Assembly: GCA_026129185.1 (NCBI GenBank)
Contig: JAHCIO010000019.1
Location: 1-64,000, forward strand
DNA: 64,000 nucleotides
Direction of reading: 5' to 3'
Origin: Promineifilum sp019695075
Lineage (GTDB): Bacteria > Chloroflexota > Anaerolineae > Promineifilales > Promineifilaceae
The translations under genes and the position numbers were made by a program. The notes under the pieces were generated by a model. It was not told the origin of the DNA. It did not search any database and saw only the letters and a list, made by a program, of their open reading frames with translations. The stretch's first letter is position 1. Every line of letters starts with the position of its first letter. Positions 56,548-64,000 of the stretch are shown here, piece by piece.

Positions 56548-59112
56548 ATGCCAGACCCCCGCCCCATCGAAGCCGAGGAGCCGAGCTGTCTCGAACTCCT
56601 CGACGAAGCCGTCGCTGACCAAAAGGGCATCGTCAACGTGGCCGTAGACACGGCCGACGAGACGATCACCTTCGCCTATGACCCCCAGCGCGTCAGCGAG
56701 GGCGACATCCTGCGCGTTGCCCACGCTGTTGCCCCGGCGCTGCAACAGCGTTGGGAGCGCTGCACGCTGCGGCTGGAGAAGCGCGGCGGCCGGGCGTGCG
56801 AGTCGTGCGCGCTGGCGCTGGAACGGCAGGTCGGCCGCCTGCCCGGCGTGCGCCAGGCCACGGCGAGCTTCGCCGGCGGCGTCATGGCCGTCCACTACGA
56901 CAGCGGTCTGATCAGCATCAGCGACATCGCCCAGCGCGTGGAGCAATTCGGCGTCGGCGTGGGGCCATCGGCCGCGGCCCGGGTTGCCGCGCCGCCCGCC
57001 CCAACGACCCGCCTCGGCCGCGCCCGCGTCTGGCTGACGCCGCAACGGCTCCAGGCCATCTTGACCGTCATCACCTTCGTGGCCATGATCGCCGCCTGGC
57101 TGCTGCAGCGGACGGCCGCCGGCCCGGCCTGGCTGGCGCCGGCGCTGTTCGCCGTGGCCTATGTGGCCGGCGGCGCGTTTGGCCTGAAGGGCGGCGTCGA
57201 ATCGCTCATGGCCCGCACCATCGACATCGACCTGCTGATGATCCTGGCCGCCCTGGGCGCGGCTATCGTCGGCCAGCCGTTCGAAGGGGCCATGCTGCTG
57301 TTCCTCTTCTCGCTATCCAACACGCTGCAAGACTTCGCCCTTGATCGGACGCGCAACGCCATCCGCGCCCTGATGAAGCTGCGGCCGGACGAGGCCACGG
57401 TTTACCGCGGCGAGCGCCTCGTCACCCTGCCCATTGAGCAGGTGCGCGTTGGCGACCGGATGCTGGTCAAGCCCGGCGACCGCATTGCCCTCGACGGCAT
57501 GGTACTCAACGGCGCGGGCAGCGTCGATCAGGCGTCGCTGACGGGCGAATCGATTCCGGTCTACAAGAAGCCCGGCGACACGTGCTTCGCCGGCACGATC
57601 AACCAGGATGGCAGCCTGGAGATCGGCGTCACCAAGCTGGCCAAGGACTCGACGCTGGCCCGGCTTATCCAACTGGTGGAGGAGGCGCAGAGCGAGAAGG
57701 CCGAGACGCAGCGCTTCATCGACCGTTTCGAGCAGTGGTACGCGCTGGGCGTCATCGTCCTGACGGCGCTGGTGGCCACCCTGCTGCCGCTGATCTTTGG
57801 CCAGTCGTGGAACGCGGCCTTCTACACGGCCATGACCGTCATGGTCGCCGCCTCGCCCTGCGCCATCGTCATCAGCACGCCGGCCACCGTCCTATCGGCC
57901 ATCGGCAACGGGGCGCGGCGGGGCGTGCTGTTCAAGGGCGGCGTCCACGTGGAGAACGCCGCCACCGTCCGCGCCGTGGCCTTCGACAAGACGGGCACGC
58001 TGACCGAGGGCAAGCCGGTGGTGACCGACGTCGTCTTGCTGGAGGAGGCAGAAGTTAACGCCAGGGCGCAAGGGGGCGAGGACGCAAGGGAAGAGATTAA
58101 CGCAAGGACGCAAGGACGCAAGGACGCGAGGGGAAATGAGGCGGGGAATGAGGCGATGACGTTGGCCCGGCCGGGCGGGCTGGCGCTGGCGTCGGCCGAG
58201 GAGTTGTTGCTCCTGGCCGCGGCCGTGGAGGCGCGTTCGCAACACCCGCTGGCGGCGGCCATCGTCGCTGAAGCGGCGGCGCGCGAGCTGGAACTGCTGC
58301 CGGTGGCCCACTTCCAATCCGTCGCCGGGCAGGGCGTGCGCGGCACGGTGACGGCCCCCGGCCACGGCCCGCTGACGATCCACATCGGCAACGCGCGCTA
58401 CTTCGACAGCTATGGGCTGGATGGCGCGATGGAAGCGACCAGCGCCCGCGTGGCTGCCCTGGAGGAACAGGGCAAGACCAGCGTGATCGTGGCCGCGGAG
58501 AGGCCCACGGCCGGCGGTGAGTTGTCGCTGACCCTGCTGGGCATCATCGCTCTGGCCGACGTGTTGCGGGCCGATGCCCCGGCGGTCGTGCGCGAGCTAA
58601 AGGCGGCCGGCGTCGAGCGGGTCATTATGCTGACCGGCGATAACAAGCGCGTCGCCCGGCGCATCGCCGCCCAGGCGGGCGTGGACGAGGTCTTTGCCGA
58701 CCTGCTGCCGGAGGACAAGGTCAACGCCATCCGCCATGTGCGCGACCACTTCGGCCCGGTGGCCATGGTCGGCGACGGCGTCAATGACGCCCCGGCGCTG
58801 GCCGCGGCGACTATCGGCATCGCTATGGGCGCGGCCGGCACCGACGTGGCCCTGGAGACGGCCGACATCGTCCTGATGAGCGACAACCTGCGCAACATCC
58901 CCTACGTCATTCGCCTGAGCCGGGCCACGCGGCGGACGCTCATCGTCAACCTCGGCTTTGCTCTGTTCATGATCGCCCTGATGCTGGTGACCATCTTCGC
59001 CCGCAACCTGCCGCTGCCGCTGGCCGTCGTCGGCCACGAGGGCGGCACGGTGCTGGTGTCGCTCAATGGCCTGCGGCTGCTGGGGTATCGCGATAGGACA
59101 AGAAGTGGATAG
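56548..59112 (+). CDS. P1B-4-type heavy-metal-translocating P-type ATPase
   Basis: An 854-residue metal exporter. N-terminal residues 1-140 hold two ferredoxin-like metal-binding units; the second has Cys84-x-x-Cys87 (CESC). The actuator domain has TGES. SPC (Ser436-Pro437-Cys438) in ASPCAIVISTPATVLSA and HEGGT (His830 on) in the last helix mark subgroup P1B-4 (Co, Fe(II), Zn or Cd). DKTGT has the phosphorylated Asp480, and MVGDGVNDAPAL the hinge. A repeat insertion (58053-58140) adds EVNARAQGGEDAREEINART-like residues in the nucleotide domain in frame. It is preceded by its own promoter and operator; no regulator gene is adjacent. Confidence 0.93.
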   Translation: MPDPRPIEAEEPSCLELLDEAVADQKGIVNVAVDTADETITFAYDPQRVSEGDILRVAHAVAPALQQRWERCTLRLEKRGGRACESCALALERQVGRLPGVRQATASFAGGVMAVHYDSGLISISDIAQRVEQFGVGVGPSAAARVAAPPAPTTRLGRARVWLTPQRLQAILTVITFVAMIAAWLLQRTAAGPAWLAPALFAVAYVAGGAFGLKGGVESLMARTIDIDLLMILAALGAAIVGQPFEGAMLLFLFSLSNTLQDFALDRTRNAIRALMKLRPDEATVYRGERLVTLPIEQVRVGDRMLVKPGDRIALDGMVLNGAGSVDQASLTGESIPVYKKPGDTCFAGTINQDGSLEIGVTKLAKDSTLARLIQLVEEAQSEKAETQRFIDRFEQWYALGVIVLTALVATLLPLIFGQSWNAAFYTAMTVMVAASPCAIVISTPATVLSAIGNGARRGVLFKGGVHVENAATVRAVAFDKTGTLTEGKPVVTDVVLLEEAEVNARAQGGEDAREEINARTQGRKDARGNEAGNEAMTLARPGGLALASAEELLLLAAAVEARSQHPLAAAIVAEAAARELELLPVAHFQSVAGQGVRGTVTAPGHGPLTIHIGNARYFDSYGLDGAMEATSARVAALEEQGKTSVIVAAERPTAGGELSLTLLGIIALADVLRADAPAVVRELKAAGVERVIMLTGDNKRVARRIAAQAGVDEVFADLLPEDKVNAIRHVRDHFGPVAMVGDGVNDAPALAAATIGIAMGAAGTDVALETADIVLMSDNLRNIPYVIRLSRATRRTLIVNLGFALFMIALMLVTIFARNLPLPLAVVGHEGGTVLVSLNGLRLLGYRDRTRSG
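58053..58140. repeat. ACGCAAGG-type repeat inserted in the P1B ATPase gene
   Basis: Units such as AACGCAAGGACGCAAGGACG, preceded by AACGCCAGGGCGCAAGGGGG, sit in frame between KPVVTDVVLLEEA and the EELLLLAAAVEARSQHP block. They add about 30 hydrophilic residues that other family members lack. The same words (ACGCAAAGG) form the intergenic palindromes at 13950-14040 and 60694-60822. Confidence 0.8.
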
Positions 59113-59266
59113 TGATCAGTGACCAGTAAGTAGTGGACAGTGGACACTGCTTACCGCTTACTGCTTACTGCTTACTGCTTACTGCTTACTGCTTACTGCT
59201 TACTGCTTACTGCTCACTGCTCACTGCTCACTGCTCACTGCTCACTGCTTACTGCTCACTGTCCAC
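59113..59266. repeat. Heptamer array (CTTACTG / CTCACTG)
   Basis: From 59148 to about 59262 there are about fifteen heptamers, first CTTACTG then CTCACTG, preceded by short inverted copies (CAGTAAGTAG, CAGTGACCAG) at 59118-59140. The unit is related to the CAGTAGG array at 22030-22262. It occupies the gap between the P1B ATPase and ubiE. Confidence 0.88.
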
Positions 59267-59347
59267 TTCTCTTCTATTCTTTCTCCCCCGATTGTCCTAA
59301 AATGGGTCGGAGGCCGCCGGACACACGGTGGCCCAACGGACAACCCT

Positions 59348-60055
59348 ATGGCTCACCTTCAAGGACAAGAGCGCGCCGAGTACGTGCAGGATATGTTCGC
59401 CCGCATTGCCGGCCGCTACGACACGATGAACCGGCTGATGACCTTCGGTCAGGACGTTCGCTGGCGGCGAGATGTCATCCGCCTGGCCAACCTGCCCGCG
59501 GGCGGCCGGCTGCTCGACATCGCCACGGGCACGGGCGACATCGCCGACGAGGGCCGGCGGCAAGTGCCCGACCTGCACGCCGTCGGCGGCGACTTCACCA
59601 TCGAGATGATGCGCGCCGGCAAGCGCCTGCCCGGCCGGGAGACGATCCGCTGGGTGGCGGCCGACACGCTGAGGCTGCCCTTCCCCGACGAGACGTTCGA
59701 CGCCGTCACCTCCGGCTTCCTGATGCGCAACGTTATCAACGTGGCCGGGGCGTTCCGCGAGCAGTGGCGCGTGACGCGCCCCGGCGGGCGGGTCGTCGTG
59801 CTGGAGTCCAGCCCGCCCAAGGACAATCTGCTGCGGCCGTTCATCAGAATCCACCTGAACACGGTCATCCCCACGCTCGGCCGGCTCATCACCGGCGAGG
59901 CCGACGCCTACCGCTATCTGCCCGACAGCACCCAGGGCTTCCAGGGGCCGGCGGAACTGGCGGCGACGATGCGCGACAGCGGCTTTGTGGACGTGGACTA
60001 CCGGCTGTATATGTTCGGGACAATCGCCATTCATGCAGGGACGAAGCCAGGCTAG
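59348..60055 (+). CDS. ubiE: Demethylmenaquinone methyltransferase
   Basis: A 235-residue SAM-dependent methyltransferase of the UbiE/MenG family: MFARIAGRYDTMNRLMTFGQ, DVRWRRDVIRL, motif I LLDIATGTGDIADEG, WVAADTLRLPFPDETFDAV (post motif), MRNVINVAGAFREQWRVTRP and PGGRVVVLE. The final step of menaquinone synthesis is the likely role, as Chloroflexota generally use menaquinones. Other men genes are not in the window. The next SDR gene starts 2 bp downstream. Confidence 0.94.
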   Translation: MAHLQGQERAEYVQDMFARIAGRYDTMNRLMTFGQDVRWRRDVIRLANLPAGGRLLDIATGTGDIADEGRRQVPDLHAVGGDFTIEMMRAGKRLPGRETIRWVAADTLRLPFPDETFDAVTSGFLMRNVINVAGAFREQWRVTRPGGRVVVLESSPPKDNLLRPFIRIHLNTVIPTLGRLITGEADAYRYLPDSTQGFQGPAELAATMRDSGFVDVDYRLYMFGTIAIHAGTKPG

Positions 60056-60056
60056 T

Positions 60057-60683
60057 ATGAGCACCCTCAACCTCTCCGGCCAGGTGGCCATCGTCACCGG
60101 CGCGGGCCAGGCGGCCGGCGCGGCCGTGGCCCGGGCGCTGGCCGCGGCCGGCGCGCGCGTGGCCGTCAACGATCTCAACCCTGACCGCATCGCCCGGCTG
60201 ACGGCCGAATTGCGCGCCGGCGGCGGCCAGGCCCTCGACATCGCCGCCGACACGGCCAGCAAGTTCCAATGCGTCACCCTCATCGAGACAACCCGCGCCG
60301 AGTGGGAGCGCGTCGATATCCTCGTCAACGCCACCTCCGTCCGCCCGGCGGCGGCGGTGCTGAAGATGGACGAGTGGGAGTGGGCGCGCTGCCACGACGT
60401 GAACCTGAAAGCAGCCTTCTTCATGTGCCAACTCGTCGGCCGGGTCATGGACGACCAGAACCGAGCCGCGCCCGATGCCCGCGGCGGGCTGATCGTCAAC
60501 GTCGCCTGGCCCGCGCCGGACGAGGACGGCCGCGCCGCCTATGCCGCCGGGCAGGCCGGGCTGGTGGCCTTTGGCCGCGTCTGCGCGCGGGAGTTCGCGC
60601 CGCTGGGCGTGCGCGTCGAGACGGTCATGGCCGACCCCGCCGCGCCCGAAGCCGTCGCCGGGCAAGTGCTGGAGCTATTCTAG
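60057..60683 (+). CDS. SDR-fold protein lacking the catalytic residues
   Basis: A 208-residue short-chain dehydrogenase-like protein. The cofactor region is altered: TGAGQAAGAAVARAL in place of TGxxxGIG. DILVNATSVRPA replaces NNAG. In the active site the Ser strand reads IVNVAWPAPDED, and YAAGQAGLVAFGRVCAREFA has Tyr but Gln instead of Lys. It is therefore unlikely to be a standard oxidoreductase and may be a non-catalytic or differently acting relative. It is about 40 residues shorter than usual. Start 60057 lies 2 bp after the ubiE stop, so the two are co-transcribed. Confidence 0.8.
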   Translation: MSTLNLSGQVAIVTGAGQAAGAAVARALAAAGARVAVNDLNPDRIARLTAELRAGGGQALDIAADTASKFQCVTLIETTRAEWERVDILVNATSVRPAAAVLKMDEWEWARCHDVNLKAAFFMCQLVGRVMDDQNRAAPDARGGLIVNVAWPAPDEDGRAAYAAGQAGLVAFGRVCAREFAPLGVRVETVMADPAAPEAVAGQVLELF

Positions 60684-60693
60684 GCAATAAGAC

Positions 60694-60822
60694 CTCGCGC
60701 CAAGCCGCTCACGCAAAGGACGCCAAGGAAGCAAAGAGCGCTAAGTAAGAAAGCTGCTTCTTTGCGCCTTTGCTTCTTCGCTTCTTTGCGCCTTTGCTTA
60801 CTTTGCGGCTTGGCGTGAGCTC
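60694..60822. repeat. ACGCAAAGG-type long palindrome
   Basis: The left arm GCGCCAAGCCGCTCACGCAA and following GGACGCCAAGG units faces a right arm of CTTTGCGCCTTTGCTTCTTC-like units ending GGCTTGGCGTGAGCTC. The arms are about 55-65 bp and imperfect. It fills the gap between the SDR-like gene and the LysM gene. Confidence 0.85.
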
Positions 60823-60864
60823 TTATTCGTCATCCCTGTTCGATTTGTGGGCTATAATGGGTCT

Positions 60865-61647
60865 ATGTCCTTTCGTCAGATGCTGCCCTTCCTGTTCCTG
60901 AATATCGTCGTCTCCGCCGTCGTCGTGTTGAGCATCCTCTTCTGGTGGGACAATCGCAACGGCGAGGCCGCCCTGGCTGAGGCGACCGCGGCGGCGACAC
61001 TGCCGCCGGGCGTGCTGGCCACGCCCAACATCGCCGCGCCGCCGTCGGGCACCGTGCCGGCCGAGGCCGCCGCCAACACGGCCGCGACCGGCGACGACGC
61101 CCCCGTCGTCCACACCGTGCAGGCCGGCGACACGCTCAACCGCATCAGCCAGCAATACGACGTCAGCGTGGACGACATCATGGCCGCCAACGGCCTGACC
61201 GACCCCAACATCATTTCCGTCGGGCAGCAACTGATCATCCCCGTGGGCGGACTGCCGACCCCAACCGTCCCGCCACCGACGGAGATCGCCGCCCTGCCCT
61301 CGCCCATTCCCACCGAGGCGGTCGTCACCGGCCAGGGCGAGATCGCCATCGCCGGCATCAACACGCCCGGCGTGCTGGCCACCGAGGCTGTGCAAATCGT
61401 CAACAACGGCGCGGAGTTGCAATCGCTGCAAGGCTGGAAGGTGCGCGACGAGGACGGCAACGTCTACACCTTCGGCGACGTGGGCATCTTCGGCGAGGGC
61501 GCGGGCATCCTGTTGCACAGCGGCGCGGGCACCGATAGCCCGCTGGAGTTGTTCTGGGGGCTGACCGAGCCGGCCTGGCGCAGCGGCGAGACGTTGACGC
61601 TCTGGGACGCGGCCGACCAGGTCGTCGGTACGTTTGTCATTCCCTGA
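60865..61647 (+). CDS. Membrane-anchored LysM and lamin-tail-domain protein
   Basis: A 260-residue protein. An N-terminal membrane anchor (LPFLFLNIVVSAVVVLSILF) is followed by an Ala/Pro linker, one LysM domain (VHTVQAGDTLNRISQQYDVS, then NGLTDPNIISVGQQLIIP), a Pro-rich linker and a C-terminal lamin-tail-like domain (EAVQIVNNGAELQSLQGWKV, YTFGDVGIFGEGAGILLHSG). LysM suggests peptidoglycan or glycan binding; the lamin-tail domain is a beta-sandwich found in secreted proteins. TATAAT (60853-60858) ends 6 bp before the ATG, suggesting a leaderless transcript. Confidence 0.82.
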   Translation: MSFRQMLPFLFLNIVVSAVVVLSILFWWDNRNGEAALAEATAAATLPPGVLATPNIAAPPSGTVPAEAAANTAATGDDAPVVHTVQAGDTLNRISQQYDVSVDDIMAANGLTDPNIISVGQQLIIPVGGLPTPTVPPPTEIAALPSPIPTEAVVTGQGEIAIAGINTPGVLATEAVQIVNNGAELQSLQGWKVRDEDGNVYTFGDVGIFGEGAGILLHSGAGTDSPLELFWGLTEPAWRSGETLTLWDAADQVVGTFVIP

Positions 61648-61665
61648 CGAGGAGGTGGATGAGCG

Positions 61666-61893
61666 ATGCGTGGTCTGGTCGATCGCAAGGGCGAACAGTT
61701 CGCCTACCTCATTGGCAATGTCCTCTACACGATGGACGACGAGCCGAGCGGCCGGCTGGAAGGCGAGACTATCGTCGATCTGGCCGGCAAGCCGGTCTGG
61801 CGCGTCGTCGGCGACGGCGTCTATGCCATTCGCGGCCTGGAGACCATCGGCTACCTGACCGAAGAGCGGCGCGAAGACGAGCACCGGGGTTAA
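61666..61893 (+). CDS. Small hypothetical protein
   Basis: 75 residues, probably beta-rich, with repeating short strands: GLVDRKGEQFAYLIGNVLYT, TIVDLAGKPVWRVVGDGVYA and IRGLETIGYLTEE. No family recognised. GAGGAGGT lies about 8 bp upstream of the ATG. It is 18 bp after the LysM gene and 1 bp before nfo, so probably part of the same operon. Confidence 0.65.
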   Translation: MRGLVDRKGEQFAYLIGNVLYTMDDEPSGRLEGETIVDLAGKPVWRVVGDGVYAIRGLETIGYLTEERREDEHRG

Positions 61894-61894
61894 C

Positions 61895-62779
61895 ATGCGA
61901 CTGGGCGCCCACATCAGCACGGCCGGCGGGGCCTATCGTTCCTTCGAGCGCGCGCGCGAGGCCACGTGCGAGTCGCTGCTCATCTTCACCAAGAGCAATC
62001 GCCAATGGGCGGCCAAGGCGCTGACCGACGACGACATCAGCCGCTATCGCGCCGCCGCCACAGAGTACGCCGACCTCTTCCCGACGTGCGTCCACGCCAG
62101 CTACCTGATCAACGTCGCCTCGCCCGACCCGGCACTATGGGAGCGGTCGTGTGTGGCGCTACGGGATGAGGTCGAGCGGGCGGCGGCGCTGGGGATCGAG
62201 CTGATCACCTTCCACCCCGGCTCCTACATGGACAGCGACGCCGAGGCCGGGCTGGACGCCATCGCCCGCGCGCTGCGCCGCCTGCTGGCGGAGACGGCCG
62301 AGAGCGCGCCCAGGACGATCATCTGCCTGGAGACGATGGCCGGCCAGGGGACGAACCTTGGCGGGCGCTTCGAGCACCTGGCGGCGATCATCGAGCGGGC
62401 CGGCGGCAGCGCGCGGCTGGGCGTCTGCTTCGATACTTGCCACGTCTTCGCCGCCGGCTACGACATTCGCATGCCGGCGGCCTACGCGGCCACGCTGGCC
62501 GAGTTCGACCGCGTCGTAGGTCTGGGGCGCATCCGCTGCTTCCACTTCAACGACAGCAAGCACGGCCTGGGCGAGGGCAAGGATCGTCACGAGCACATCG
62601 GCCGCGGCCAGATCGGCCTGGCCGGCTTCGCCAACTTCGTCAACGACCCGCGCTGGGCCGGCCATTGCGCCCACCTGGAGACGCCGCCGACCGAGGACGC
62701 CGACGACGGCACGGTGACGGACATGAACCAGGTCAATCTGGCCGCGCTGCGCGCCCTGCGCGCGTCGTCCACGGAGTAG
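61895..62779 (+). CDS. nfo: Deoxyribonuclease IV (AP endonuclease)
   Basis: A 294-residue TIM-barrel AP endonuclease of base-excision repair. Seen: MRLGAHISTAGGAYRSFERA at the start, FTKSNRQWAAKAL, VHASYLINVASPD, ELITFHPGSYMDSD, CLETMAGQGTNLGGRFEHL, GVCFDTCHVFAAGYDI, RCFHFNDSKHGLGEGKDRHE and HIGRGQIGL. The trinuclear zinc ligands (His, Glu, Asp) are all in place. The start is 1 bp after the preceding stop. Confidence 0.96.
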   Translation: MRLGAHISTAGGAYRSFERAREATCESLLIFTKSNRQWAAKALTDDDISRYRAAATEYADLFPTCVHASYLINVASPDPALWERSCVALRDEVERAAALGIELITFHPGSYMDSDAEAGLDAIARALRRLLAETAESAPRTIICLETMAGQGTNLGGRFEHLAAIIERAGGSARLGVCFDTCHVFAAGYDIRMPAAYAATLAEFDRVVGLGRIRCFHFNDSKHGLGEGKDRHEHIGRGQIGLAGFANFVNDPRWAGHCAHLETPPTEDADDGTVTDMNQVNLAALRALRASSTE

Positions 62780-62843
62780 CGCCCGCCCGCGCGGCCACAA
62801 CCCACAATGCCGGATCAGCATCCGGCGACCATTTGGAGCGCCT

Positions 62844-63917
62844 ATGTTTATCGTCGATGCCCATCTCGATATCGCCTACAACGCCCTGAACAAGGGGCGC
62901 GACCCGCGGCGCAAGCTGACGGAGATTCGCGCCGCCGAAGCGCCCGCCTACGCCCGCGGCATCCCCACGGTCAGCTTCTCGGCCATGCGCCGTGGCGGCG
63001 TGGGCCTGGCCTTTGCCACGCTCTTCAACTCGCCGCGAGACAACCCCTTCCCCGACGGCAGCGAGGAGGATGAATGCTACAGCACGGCCGAGGAGGCCCA
63101 CCGCCTGGGCATGAAGCAGGTTGACTTCTACCGGCGGCTGGTGGATGAGGACGAGACGCTGCGGCTGGTGACCGACCGGGCGACGCTGGACGAGGTCGTC
63201 GCCAGCCACGCGGCCAGCGGCGAGGACGCCCGGCCGCTACTGGGCCTGCTGCTGCTCATGGAAGGGGCCGACCACATCCGCGTGCCGGAGGAGACAGAGC
63301 TATGGCGCGACGCCGGCGTGCGCGTCATCGGCCCGGCATGGGACGACACGCGCTATTGCGACGGGGCCTGGCGCGGCAGCAAGACCGGCCTCTCGGCCGC
63401 CGGCCGCCGCCTGCTGGAGGTCATGGCCGACCTGGGGCTGATCCTCGACCTGACCCACATGAGCGAGATCGCCGCCCTCCAGTCCCTCGACGCCTACGCC
63501 GGGCCGGTCGTGGCCACCCACGCCAACGCCCGCGCCCTCGTGCCCACCGAGCGGCAACTGGGCGACAAGCAAATCCGCCTCATCGGCGAGCGCGACGGGA
63601 TGATCGGCTGCGTGCTGTTCAACGCCTTCCTACGCGCCGGCTACCGCAAGGGCGACAACAAGGCCACAGTGACGCTCGACCACGTCGTCGCCCACATCGA
63701 CCACGTCTGCCAGCTCATCGGCGACGCGCGCCACGCGGGCATCGGCAGCGACCTCGACGGCGGCTTCGGCGCGGCCGACATCCCCACGCCGCTGGACAGC
63801 ATCGCCGACCTGCGCCTCATCGGCGAGGCGCTGGGCGAAAAGGGCTACAGCCCGGACGACGTGGCCGGCATCATGGGCGGCAACTGGGTGGCGCTGCTGC
63901 GGCGGACGCTGGCCTAG
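62844..63917 (+). CDS. Membrane dipeptidase (M19 family)
   Basis: A 357-residue zinc dipeptidase related to renal dipeptidase and bacterial PepD-like M19 enzymes. The metal ligands are visible: IVDAHLDIAYNAL (HxD), LLMEGADHI (bridging Glu), LDLTHMSEIAALQ and VVATHANARALVP (His), and GIGSDLDGGFG (Asp). No signal peptide is present, so a cytoplasmic or moonlighting role is likely. It starts 64 bp after nfo on the same strand. Confidence 0.92.
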   Translation: MFIVDAHLDIAYNALNKGRDPRRKLTEIRAAEAPAYARGIPTVSFSAMRRGGVGLAFATLFNSPRDNPFPDGSEEDECYSTAEEAHRLGMKQVDFYRRLVDEDETLRLVTDRATLDEVVASHAASGEDARPLLGLLLLMEGADHIRVPEETELWRDAGVRVIGPAWDDTRYCDGAWRGSKTGLSAAGRRLLEVMADLGLILDLTHMSEIAALQSLDAYAGPVVATHANARALVPTERQLGDKQIRLIGERDGMIGCVLFNAFLRAGYRKGDNKATVTLDHVVAHIDHVCQLIGDARHAGIGSDLDGGFGAADIPTPLDSIADLRLIGEALGEKGYSPDDVAGIMGGNWVALLRRTLA

Positions 63918-64000
63918 CCCGCGCCGAACGTCGGTAAGCCCAAATCGATCATCGGCTGCCCCGCCAGGAGAGCGTCGAGCGCGGCCCGCGTCGCCGCGCG
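63914..64000 (-). CDS. 3' end of an unidentified gene (partial)
   Basis: On the minus strand a frame enters from the window edge and runs 28 codons to TAG at 63916-63914, ending ALDALLAGQPMIDLGLPTFG then AG. It is convergent with the dipeptidase gene and overlaps its stop. Too short to identify. Confidence 0.4.
   Translation of the reverse strand, partial: RAATRAALDALLAGQPMIDLGLPTFGAG

Overview
The window is GC-rich (most genes are strongly G/C biased at third positions) and looks like chromosomal DNA of an uncultured-type Chloroflexota bacterium, probably Anaerolineae/Ardenticatenia-like. This is an inference. It rests on the mix of a DnaD-type initiator beside DnaB, many Cys-anchored lipoproteins with Thr/Pro/Ala linkers, an AroK-AroB fusion, NADP-type isocitrate dehydrogenase, and a very high load of short palindromic and heptamer repeats. 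There are no rRNA or tRNA genes and no CRISPR array that I can see.

Layout. 0-2 kb: IS110-type transposase and an SDR sugar-reductase-like gene. 2-4.9 kb (minus): a vapB-vapC toxin-antitoxin pair whose antitoxin is a two-domain fusion, followed by mtaB (tRNA methylthiotransferase) and a DUF4256 gene. 5.1-5.8 kb: a decayed ISAs1-type element with intact ends. 6-13 kb: a 142-aa protein coupled to a 1618-aa DUF5724/DUF4132-like protein, then an M1 metallopeptidase lipoprotein. 13.1-13.4 kb: a promoter-terminator unit without an ORF (candidate small RNA). 13.4-15.7 kb: aroQ and an aroK-aroB fusion (shikimate pathway). 15.8-21 kb: a SIMPL-domain lipoprotein and a solitary type IIG restriction-modification enzyme. 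21-27.6 kb (minus): holA, DUF6391, OsmC, then a replication block (dnaB, dnaD-like, and a DnaC-like protein with two tandem AAA+ domains) and a bifunctional-nuclease-family gene. 27.6-33.7 kb: a putative metalloprotease lipoprotein, icd, a BrnT toxin-antitoxin pair, thiD, a GbsR/MarR regulator and a RelE-type pair. 33.7-39.2 kb: a membrane protein, a CDP-paratose-2-epimerase-like SDR, tsaE-tsaB-rimI, a phosphoesterase and a DUF4349 lipoprotein. 39.2-46 kb: a DUF4203-type membrane protein, an ABC ATPase with its binding protein but no permease, an S9 peptidase, a seven-repeat beta-propeller and an alpha/beta hydrolase.

46-52.1 kb (minus) is the most defence-like stretch. It holds an RHH antitoxin-PIN toxin-FRG operon with 4-bp overlaps at both junctions, a small membrane coiled-coil protein, a 193-bp inverted-repeat-bounded segment, and a Phd antitoxin-PIN toxin pair translationally coupled to an MrfA/YprA-like helicase with an HNH domain embedded in its C-terminal part. 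I regard these two operons as the best candidates for an undescribed system.

52-64 kb: SDR, a Tat-type Cys-repeat lipoprotein with DUF4405 and a small membrane protein, a complete ISKra4-like element with an 8-bp target duplication, a P1B-4-type metal ATPase with a clear promoter and operator, ubiE, a catalytically degenerate SDR, a LysM/lamin-tail protein, nfo (endonuclease IV), an M19 dipeptidase and the 3' end of one more gene.

A second theme is repeats. At least five families occur between genes, and several also lie in frame inside genes (M1 peptidase, type IIG enzyme, thiD, P1B ATPase) or supply the stop codons of others (dnaB, holA, aroKB, the SIMPL gene).
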